Below the pieces are notes generated by a model, which saw only the letters and a list, made by a program, of their open reading frames with translations, did no database searches and was not told where the DNA came from. This document shows positions 53,955 through 60,211 of a stretch of DNA of 60,211 nt, in pieces. Where the stretch lies: NCBI GenBank assembly GCA_964448115.1, contig CAYUVA010000027.1, positions 1 to 60,211 on the forward strand, written 5' to 3'. The stretch is from CAYUVA01 sp964448115 [NCBI: uncultured bacterium] (GTDB taxonomy: Bacteria > CAYUVA01). Position 1 is the first letter of the stretch, and the number at the start of each line of letters is the position of its first letter. The translations under genes were made by a program, and so were the position numbers.

Positions 53955-54887
53955 ATGAACCCAATGAGATTTTTATGCTTGATGCTTGTGGCTGTGGTGA
54001 TTATATCAAGCTTGTCCATCCAAGCATCGGCTGATGACAAGGAGATCCATCTACTATGTACCACGCTGCCGATTTATATCTTCGCAGCCAATGTCATCGG
54101 GGATATCCCTAACTTCACTTTGGAACTCCTTCTAGATCCGCAAAGCGGGGACATACATGATTATTATCTCAGTGCATCTGATATGACAAAACTCACCCAG
54201 GCTGATCTTGTATTCATGAACGGCTTGACTCTGGAGTTGCCTTATGAACCTACCTTGCGGAAAACGGTTCCTGAAGAGAAGCTGGTCGATACCTCGCGGG
54301 GCATCGAGCCGATTCGGGCATCCCATAAACACACATCTGGGAATGATCACATACAAACTGCGCTTAATCCCCACTGCTGGTTAAGCCCCTTGAAGGCTAT
54401 CACTCAAGTACAAAATATTACCAAAAAGCTTTGCCATGATTACCCGCAGTTCAAGGCGCAGCTAAGCCGCAACTCGCAGGCTTATCAGCAGGAGCTGCTC
54501 AAGTTGCATCAATCCTACAAGAAGGTGGCAGATGCTGCGCCTAATAGGAAGATCATAGCCCAACACAACTCTATCGACTATCTGGCAAGGGATACCAATC
54601 TCGAGCTCATAAGCTCTTTGCAGTTCGATGAGAGCGATATCCCCTCCCCAAGGGAACTTGATGCCTTCATTAAGCTGGCAAAGGAGAAAAAACCTGCGGT
54701 GATGCTGATAGATCCCTATATAAGTGGCGACTATGCGGAATTGGTAAAAAAACAGACCGGCATCCCAGTGGTTATCTTCGACCCAGTAGCAGTTGGAAAA
54801 CCTGAAAAAAACTACTATACAAAGGTTATGTACAAGAACCTGGAAGCCTTGAAAACTGCTCTGGGCGTCGCTGATGTCATCGAATGA
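53955..54887 (+). CDS. Zinc/manganese ABC transporter substrate-binding protein
   Basis: A 310-residue exported cluster A-I binding protein (signal peptide ends QASADDK). Metal ligands are likely His in GDIHDYYLSASDM, ALNPHCWLSP and IAQHNSIDYL, plus an Asp in LIDPYISGDY. The His-rich loop of ZnuA is short here (SHKHTSGNDH). It has a strong AAGGAGGG site and overlaps the ATPase gene by 14 bases. Zinc or manganese cannot be told apart from sequence alone. Confidence 0.88.
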   Translation: MNPMRFLCLMLVAVVIISSLSIQASADDKEIHLLCTTLPIYIFAANVIGDIPNFTLELLLDPQSGDIHDYYLSASDMTKLTQADLVFMNGLTLELPYEPTLRKTVPEEKLVDTSRGIEPIRASHKHTSGNDHIQTALNPHCWLSPLKAITQVQNITKKLCHDYPQFKAQLSRNSQAYQQELLKLHQSYKKVADAAPNRKIIAQHNSIDYLARDTNLELISSLQFDESDIPSPRELDAFIKLAKEKKPAVMLIDPYISGDYAELVKKQTGIPVVIFDPVAVGKPEKNYYTKVMYKNLEALKTALGVADVIE

Positions 54888-55650
54888 TCATACAGGGATC
54901 AAGGTCGAGAATCTCTCGGTCAAGCTCGGCAATGTGAGCATCCTTGAGGATGTGAACATTCAGTTCGAGTGCTCGAAGATTACGGCAGTCATCGGTCCCA
55001 ATGGAGCTGGCAAAACCACGCTGCTTCACGCCATCCTCGGCTTGGTGCCGTACAGCGGCAAGGTATTCCTTTGCCCCCAGACCGAGTTTGAAAAGCAAGG
55101 AAAGCCGGTGATAGGGTATCTGCCCCAGAACCTTCAGTTCGATCGCAACCTGCCGGTAACCGTGCTTGATTTCTTGTGTTCTCAGTTCCAGCGCAGACCG
55201 TTATGGCTTGGCTATACGAGAAGTATTCGCCAGGCTGTGCGCCGCTACCTCGAGGATCTCAATGTCTGGCAACTAAAGGATAGACTATTGGGCAAGCTCT
55301 CCGGCGGCGAGCTGCAGAGAGTCCTCCTCGCCTCATCTTTGGTGAGAAATCCGCATATTGTGCTCATGGACGAGCCTGGCAGTGGCATAGACATGGCTGG
55401 AGAGGAGATCTTCCATGACCTGCTGATCCGCAAGCAGAAAAAGAACAAGTTCACACTGGTTATCGTCAGCCACGAGCTTTCAGTGGTCTCCCGGTATGCC
55501 GATTATGTTGTTTGTTTGAACAAAACGGTCAAATGCCACGGCAAGGCTATCGAGGTGCTCACCGGCGAGACCCTCCAGGAGCTTTACGGTCATCCGGTTA
55601 GCATATACAAGCATAACCTGTGCGATGTTAATCATGGCGAGGGCAAGTGA
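54874..55650 (+). CDS. Metal ABC transporter ATPase (ZnuC type)
   Basis: A 258-residue ATPase. Walker A GPNGAGKTTLLHAI, Q-loop IGYLPQNLQF, signature LSGGELQRVLLASSL, Walker B IVLMDEPGSGIDMAG and switch His in VIVSHELSV. It energises the importer whose membrane subunit is encoded 3 bases downstream. Confidence 0.93.
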   Translation: MSSNDHTGIKVENLSVKLGNVSILEDVNIQFECSKITAVIGPNGAGKTTLLHAILGLVPYSGKVFLCPQTEFEKQGKPVIGYLPQNLQFDRNLPVTVLDFLCSQFQRRPLWLGYTRSIRQAVRRYLEDLNVWQLKDRLLGKLSGGELQRVLLASSLVRNPHIVLMDEPGSGIDMAGEEIFHDLLIRKQKKNKFTLVIVSHELSVVSRYADYVVCLNKTVKCHGKAIEVLTGETLQELYGHPVSIYKHNLCDVNHGEGK

Positions 55651-55653
55651 GCC

Positions 55654-56493
55654 ATGCAAGCGCTTTATGATCTCATGGATACCATGCTTCCATTTACCTG
55701 GATGCAGCCTGATTTCATGAAGAACGCGCTGCTGGCCGTGCTGCTAATTACCCCGACCTGCGCCATGATGGGAGTCAAGGTGGTGAACTTCCGCATGGCT
55801 TTCTTCACCGATGCCGTAAGCCATTCGGCCTTCACTGGAGTTGCACTGGGAGTATTATTTCATGTGGATCCAGTGATCACCCTGATCATCTTCGGGTTTT
55901 TAATAGGCTTGGCAATAATCCATGTAAAACGCCGTTCCCAGCTTAACATAGATACCATCATCGGAGTGTTCATGGCATTTTGTGTATCGCTGGGCATAGC
56001 AATAATCTCGGCGCGCAGGGGTTTGAACAAGAGCCTACATAGTTTTTTATACGGCGAGATCATCACAATAAACGAGACCGAGCTTCTTTTTATGCTGTTG
56101 CTTCTGATCACAGTGCTTATTTACATGGTCATCGCCTTTAATCGTCTGCTTTTACTGGGATTGAACGAGCCGTTAGCCAGGGCGCAGGGGGTCAAGGCTG
56201 CATTATTCGACTACTCCCAGGCGTTGCTCTTGGCTTTGGTCGTCTCCATAGGCATAAGGTCTATTGGGATCCTTTTGATAACCGCCATGCTCATCGTGCC
56301 GGCAGCAGCGGGAAGAAACCTTGCCAGAAGCGCCTCCGGGATGTTCTGGAACTCGATTATCATAGCCCTGGCATCGGGGATCGCGGGGCTGATTTTATCG
56401 TTTTATCTTGATACAGCGGTAGGAGCCACTATTATCCTGGTCGGATCGGCATTTTTTTTCATCACTCACCTGATAAACCTCCTGCGTGGATAA
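55654..56493 (+). CDS. Metal ABC transporter permease (ZnuB type)
   Basis: A 279-residue permease with eight or nine membrane helices. It has the family block FFTDAVSHSAFTGVALGVLF and the coupling segment NEPLARAQGVKAALFDYSQ. It completes a ZnuABC-type importer of a divalent metal. The three genes overlap or nearly touch, so they form one operon; no terminator is clear after the stop. Confidence 0.92.
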   Translation: MQALYDLMDTMLPFTWMQPDFMKNALLAVLLITPTCAMMGVKVVNFRMAFFTDAVSHSAFTGVALGVLFHVDPVITLIIFGFLIGLAIIHVKRRSQLNIDTIIGVFMAFCVSLGIAIISARRGLNKSLHSFLYGEIITINETELLFMLLLLITVLIYMVIAFNRLLLLGLNEPLARAQGVKAALFDYSQALLLALVVSIGIRSIGILLITAMLIVPAAAGRNLARSASGMFWNSIIIALASGIAGLILSFYLDTAVGATIILVGSAFFFITHLINLLRG

Positions 56494-56526
56494 GGCACTC
56501 CACGCCTTCGGCATGTAGAAGCAATA

Positions 56527-56607
56527 TAGATGATTTAGAGGAATACCGTGATACCATAAACCGTCTTATTTTTCAATGTCTTAAGTTATCTTCCACTAAA
56601 TCATCTA
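56527..56607. repeat. 81-base element with 17-bp inverted ends
   Basis: TAGATGATTTAGAGGAA at 56527-56543 is the inverted complement, with one mismatch, of TTCCACTAAATCATCTA at 56591-56607; a 47-base loop lies between. It resembles a small MITE or an RNA stem-loop past the permease gene. Confidence 0.65.
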
Positions 56608-56643
56608 AGGAGCGGGGGGTGAGGATCCTATCTCCATTATTAC

Positions 56644-56695
56644 GGTGTCACAGTACCACCTTATCACTTTATCACTTCTCACTCTATCACTTCTC
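56644..56695 (+). repeat. Dispersed repeat family B, copy 2
   Basis: Begins GGTGTCACAGTACCACCTTA, with TATCACTT words, matching 32511-32562. A family A word follows. Confidence 0.65.
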
Positions 56696-56730
56696 TCTTT
56701 GTGTCTTTGCGTGATACTCTTTTTCCTCGC

Positions 56731-56768
56731 GCCTCAATCCTCAATCCTCATCCCTCAATCCTCATCGC
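56731..56768 (+). repeat. Tandem 7-base repeat CCTCAAT/CCTCATC
   Basis: Five consecutive 7-base units: two CCTCAAT, then CCTCATC, CCTCAAT, CCTCATC. It reaches into the last codons of the radical SAM gene on the other strand. Confidence 0.6.
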
Positions 56769-58147
56769 TTCATCGTGTAATCAATGAAACGTTTTGCCAG
56801 TTGCAGCAGGTGCTCGAACGACCTCACCTGCCTTAGCATGTCAATAAAGACCTTGTGGCGGAAGTAGAACCTGAAGTATGCCTTGCGTTGAAGCTGCTTT
56901 AATCGCTTTGAGCTAATACGGCGCGGTGTGTATGAGATCTTCGAGTAAAACAGCTTGCTATAGTCTATCTTTTCGATAATTCCCGCTTTTTTCAGTTCCT
57001 CGGTCGCCTCGGCGCCGGGGAGGGGTAGAAAATTGGAAAAGTGGGCACTCTTTAGGGGCAATTTCCTTGCAAACTCGATTGTCTCATGGATGTCCTGCTC
57101 GCTCTCGCTTGGATAGCCGATGATGAAGAATCCAGCGGTTCTAATGCCGAAACTGTCTATGAGTTTTACCTTCTCCTTGATTAGTTCCACGGTTAAGCGC
57201 TTTTTCATCTGATCGAGTATCCTCTGCGAGCCGCTCTCAATGCCCAGGATCATCGAATAGCAGCCTGCTTTTTTAAGCACGGATAGAAGCTCTTCATCCA
57301 GGGTATTCAGACGAACGCCGTTAGGGAATGTAATGGCAAGATCGTAGCCGGCATCGATGATTCCTTGGCAGATCCTTATTGCTCTCTCCCGCAGGGTAGT
57401 GAATGTGTCATCTACGATGTGCAGCTCCCGGATACCGTAGTCCTTGACCAGCATAGCGATCTCCTCGAGGACATGTTCGGCACTGTGCGCTCTTATCTTC
57501 TTACCCATCAGCGTCCTTCCCGCGCAGAAGGTGCACGGATAGGGACAACCTCGCGTGGTTGAGATGGGGGCAATGGGCGACTTCAGATAGAAAACCCCTT
57601 GCGGTATGCGAGGATAACTGCGGGGATCTATCAGGTCCCAGCGCGGAAAGCCCAGGCTATCTAGGTTGGGTTGGAAGTTAACCGGATTGTATCTGGTCTC
57701 ATCACCTTCTTTATATATAAGTCCGGGGATGTCATCCCGCCTTTTATCACCCTTTTCCAGTCGTTTTGCCAACAATGAAAGACCTGCTTCTCCCTCGCCG
57801 GCAATAGCGTAATCAGCCAAAGGCATGATGGTTAGCGTATCCTCGGGGGCACCGCTTGGATGAGCGCCACCTAGTATGGTTACTATCTTTGGATCGTATG
57901 TCTTTATTGCCCTAAGATACTCATTGACACAAGGTATATCGCAGGAGAAGACCTGGATGCCAACCAGGTGGGGTTTATATGCCTTTACATGCTCCAGCAG
58001 CCTGGCTGCATCGGCGCGCAGCTTCAAGCCATCGTAGATAGACACCTCGTGATCCCTTTCGCTAACAGCGGTTGCAATGTATCCCAAGCCGATTGGGGGA
58101 ACTCGGTAGTGTGTATCGCTATTGGGTACTACTAGAAGTATCCTCAT
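56762..58147 (-). CDS. B12-binding radical SAM enzyme
   Basis: A 461-residue protein. The cobalamin-binding half begins RILLVVPNSDTHYRVPPIGL (PPIGLGYIATAV). The radical SAM cluster is TTRGCPYPCTFCAG (CX3CX2C), with LHIVDDTFT and GIESGSQRILDQMKKRL. The first 29 bases overlap the end of the GT-C/TPR gene upstream. The same family flanks the other end of the window at 575-2080, again next to a glycosyltransferase-like gene. Substrate unknown. Confidence 0.88.
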   Translation of the reverse strand: MRILLVVPNSDTHYRVPPIGLGYIATAVSERDHEVSIYDGLKLRADAARLLEHVKAYKPHLVGIQVFSCDIPCVNEYLRAIKTYDPKIVTILGGAHPSGAPEDTLTIMPLADYAIAGEGEAGLSLLAKRLEKGDKRRDDIPGLIYKEGDETRYNPVNFQPNLDSLGFPRWDLIDPRSYPRIPQGVFYLKSPIAPISTTRGCPYPCTFCAGRTLMGKKIRAHSAEHVLEEIAMLVKDYGIRELHIVDDTFTTLRERAIRICQGIIDAGYDLAITFPNGVRLNTLDEELLSVLKKAGCYSMILGIESGSQRILDQMKKRLTVELIKEKVKLIDSFGIRTAGFFIIGYPSESEQDIHETIEFARKLPLKSAHFSNFLPLPGAEATEELKKAGIIEKIDYSKLFYSKISYTPRRISSKRLKQLQRKAYFRFYFRHKVFIDMLRQVRSFEHLLQLAKRFIDYTMKR

Positions 58148-60098
58148 CTATCGCTTCCTTGCTTTTTAACTGATTGTGCAATGTCTCTATCCTTTTTTTA
58201 GCTTCTTGGATATAGGGCATCTCCTTGGATGTTCTCGGCGCAACTTCTAGGTACTGATCCCAATAGTAGATTGCCTGGAATGCGCTAATCTGCTCGTAAG
58301 CCAGTGCCAGGTTGTAGTAAACCTTCGGGTTGTCCTTCTCGATGAAGCTCGCCTGTGCCAGTCGCTCGGCAGCGCTTCGGTACCTACCATGCTTCAAGTA
58401 CAAAGAACCAAGGTTATAAAGAGCCTTGAAGTAGTTCGGGTTAGCATCGACTGCCCGGATGAAATAATTTTCAGCTTTTTTTAAATCCCCTGCTTGCGCC
58501 CAATATGTGCCCAGATTGTTCAGTCCTTCTTGGAAGTTGGGATCGATTTCGACCGCCTTCTCCCAGGCATCTCGCGCTGACTCCCAGTCGCCCAGCTTCC
58601 TGTATTGCGCCCCTAGATTGTTCAACGCCTCGGTATAATCGGGATCTATCTTTAGCGCTTTTTGATAATATATTATGGAATCCTTGACCTCTCCCTTCTT
58701 TGCTAGTCCATAACCGATGTTGTAAAAAGACCTGGCATGGTTGTATTGCGCAGCATCATTCAAGGTCAATACAGCGAGGACTGAGGCAACGAGAAGCGCA
58801 AACAATAACTTGGCAACCTTGCCCTGGACAGCCTGCATGAACATCCACTCAATCCCCAATGCAGCCAGGATAATAAGTAATAATGTTAGCGGTTGTCGAT
58901 AGCGGGAATATACATGAAAAATAACCAGGGTCAGGGCATAGATTATGACCGATATGCGAAGCGGAGACAGCAGCCTCCAATTGCCAGCGGCGAATAGACC
59001 TATTCCACCTAGAATAAACATGGTTGACCAATTGATCAGCGGATTTGATAGAAGCATCGAGTATCGCTGGTAGAAAGAGAAATCATAGTTGTCCGGCACC
59101 TCCTTATGTCCCGCCAGGAGGAGAAACTTGCGCCAGAAGAGCTTCAAGGCTGTCTTGGGATTCTCGATTATGAACCGTTTACCTTGCTTCATCCAGTAAG
59201 CCGAGACCTGTTTATCGCTAAGTGCCCTGCCAGCTCTCTTTTCTGCAACATTCTTGAAGTCCTGGCGCTCGAAGCGAGGGGTCTTGCGTAAAAATGGCGG
59301 TCTTCCAGATGCCCCATCCGACCACGGATTGTTGCCGATATAGAAGTTCTGACCCGCTTGCGAGGTGATCAAGACAAACTCACCGCCAATATAATAATTC
59401 CTGGCTGTAACCGGTGTCAATGCCAGTAGCACACCGATGCCGAAGATAAATGCCTTGCCGAAGCTCTTGCTATACCACCAGAGCCATAGAAAGATAAAGG
59501 GTATTATGAGCATGAAATTGCCACGAGTCATGGTGAACAATCCGAATGCCACCCCGGTCAACAAAAGCTGGAGGAAACGCATGGTGTGCGCTGCCTCGTA
59601 TAGCAACAATAAAGCAAGCGATAGCAAAAACAAGCTAAGCGAGGTCTTGAGCAAAAAGCCATTGTAATAGATAAATGTAGGCATCAGCGCTGCAAGAAGC
59701 CCACCGACAAAGGCGATCCCCATGCTACTCAGCCGAATCAGTGTCCGATAGAGGAAATAGACCGTCAGTGTGCTAAGCAATGCCTGGATCACCTTAACAA
59801 TGATGATATTATGCCCAAAGATCATGTAAATGACCGCCAAGAAATAGGGATATAGCGGATCCTGGAAGAATGGACCCTCTCCTTGAAGCAGCCAATTTCC
59901 CTCCAGAAGACAAAGCGCGGTCTGATCATAGGATTCCTCATCGAGGATCGTCATATCGAAGATGGGATCAAAGCTAGCCTGGTAAAGATAAACCAAGCGC
60001 AGAGCCAGCGAAAGGAAAAGCAGCAACAAGCCAAGCGCGAAACGAAGATCCCAGTTGTTATCCGGGTTTTTACTTTTTTGTATTGAATTCAAGGTCAT
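58119..60098 (-). CDS. GT-C type membrane protein with C-terminal TPR repeats
   Basis: A 659-residue protein. The first ~440 residues hold about ten membrane helices, with the catalytic-type acidic motif FDMTILDEESYDQTA in the first external loop, as in ArnT/PMT-like enzymes. From about 455 to 640 come five or six TPRs (YTEALNNLGAQYRKLGDWES, FKALYNLGSLYLKHGRYRSA). Such fusions are thought to recruit protein substrates to the glycosylation site. The end overlaps the radical SAM gene. Confidence 0.78.
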   Translation of the reverse strand: MTLNSIQKSKNPDNNWDLRFALGLLLLFLSLALRLVYLYQASFDPIFDMTILDEESYDQTALCLLEGNWLLQGEGPFFQDPLYPYFLAVIYMIFGHNIIIVKVIQALLSTLTVYFLYRTLIRLSSMGIAFVGGLLAALMPTFIYYNGFLLKTSLSLFLLSLALLLLYEAAHTMRFLQLLLTGVAFGLFTMTRGNFMLIIPFIFLWLWWYSKSFGKAFIFGIGVLLALTPVTARNYYIGGEFVLITSQAGQNFYIGNNPWSDGASGRPPFLRKTPRFERQDFKNVAEKRAGRALSDKQVSAYWMKQGKRFIIENPKTALKLFWRKFLLLAGHKEVPDNYDFSFYQRYSMLLSNPLINWSTMFILGGIGLFAAGNWRLLSPLRISVIIYALTLVIFHVYSRYRQPLTLLLIILAALGIEWMFMQAVQGKVAKLLFALLVASVLAVLTLNDAAQYNHARSFYNIGYGLAKKGEVKDSIIYYQKALKIDPDYTEALNNLGAQYRKLGDWESARDAWEKAVEIDPNFQEGLNNLGTYWAQAGDLKKAENYFIRAVDANPNYFKALYNLGSLYLKHGRYRSAAERLAQASFIEKDNPKVYYNLALAYEQISAFQAIYYWDQYLEVAPRTSKEMPYIQEAKKRIETLHNQLKSKEAIDEDTSSSTQ

Positions 60099-60137
60099 CG
60101 ATCCGCCAACGCATTATAGCAGGCACAAGTAATCGAA

Positions 60138-60170
60138 GGAAGTGATAGAGTGATAAGCTGTGATTCAGAC
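60138..60170 (-). repeat. Dispersed repeat family B, partial copy 3
   Basis: Minus strand reads tcacagcttatcactctatc then acttcctt, matching the central part of the copies at 32511 and 56644. Confidence 0.5.
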
Positions 60171-60211
60171 AGTAAATGCGTCATAAGTGGTTGATAATGA
60201 CCAAGAGTCTA

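Larger units (their letters stand above)
56494..56761. other. Convergent intergenic region full of repeats
   Basis: Carries the long inverted repeat (56527-56607), family B (56644-56695), family A (ctttgtgtctttgcgtg, 56697-56713) and a 7-base tandem run from 56731. No gene seen. Confidence 0.6.

Overview
The window reads as a stretch of chromosome from an uncultured, probably anaerobic, Gram-negative-type bacterium. Outer-membrane barrels (FadL/OmpP1-like, and a second barrel) and many signal peptides imply two membranes. A sigma54-controlled cluster of MinD-like iron-sulfur ATPases and dinitrogenase-cofactor-like proteins resembles the anaerobe-specific 'orange protein' (ORP) system. Ferredoxin-type proteins, several radical SAM enzymes and Thr-Pro-rich secreted proteins fit a candidate-phylum lineage or a relative of the former Deltaproteobacteria. 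No rRNA, tRNA, phage, transposase or CRISPR array is visible, so the phylum cannot be fixed from this window.

Layout. 1-2.1 kb: a cut-off glycosyltransferase and a B12-binding radical SAM enzyme. 2.5-4.8 kb: a FadL-type porin and an AmgK-like sugar kinase. 4.9-8.2 kb: a secreted caspase-like protease with a PEGA domain, a PAS/degenerate-kinase protein and a J-domain/TPR protein. 8.4-12.6 kb: a large Thr-Pro-linker secreted protein and a GT-C type membrane protein. 12.7-19.2 kb: a propionyl-CoA/methylmalonyl-CoA operon (split mutase, epimerase, carboxyltransferase, biotin carboxylase, biotin carrier) with a recognisable promoter and a strong terminator. 19.4-23.1 kb: a TPR membrane protein with a zinc-binding segment and two DUF4388 proteins. 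23.1-32.4 kb: cell-surface genes (two glycosyltransferases, a secreted alpha-barrel protein, an outer-membrane barrel), an MFS transporter and two unknowns, plus an ilvD-like relic. 32.6-42.3 kb: mostly metabolic genes (radical SAM, purA, a SerA-like dehydrogenase, a GMC oxidoreductase pair, ornithine carbamoyltransferase, an enolase-superfamily enzyme), an FHA protein, and an oxidoreductase gene with an internal deletion. 42.4-42.8 kb: hicB and a frameshifted hicA. 42.8-48.6 kb: a nine-gene ORP-like operon with a -24/-12 promoter, divergent from its likely sigma54 activator. 49-53.9 kb: a second secreted clan-CD protease, a pseudopilin-like protein and a J-like membrane protein. 54-56.5 kb: a ZnuABC-type metal transporter. 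56.8-60.1 kb: a second B12/radical SAM enzyme and a GT-C/TPR membrane protein.

What stands out. (1) A roughly 100-residue module occurs four times in three otherwise unrelated secreted proteins, at the extreme C-terminus in each. Two copies share a near-identical core ([12 protein letters not shown]), which suggests a surface-sorting or anchoring tail. (2) Two secreted clan-CD proteases each sit just upstream of a J-domain-type gene, one canonical and one lacking HPD. (3) The ORP-like operon carries an apparently complete set of parts plus a good sigma54 promoter. (4) Three genes are broken in different ways: hicA by one base in an A-run, a Gfo/Idh/MocA gene by an internal deletion, and an ilvD-type gene reduced to its core. 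(5) Intergenic spaces hold several families of short dispersed repeats.
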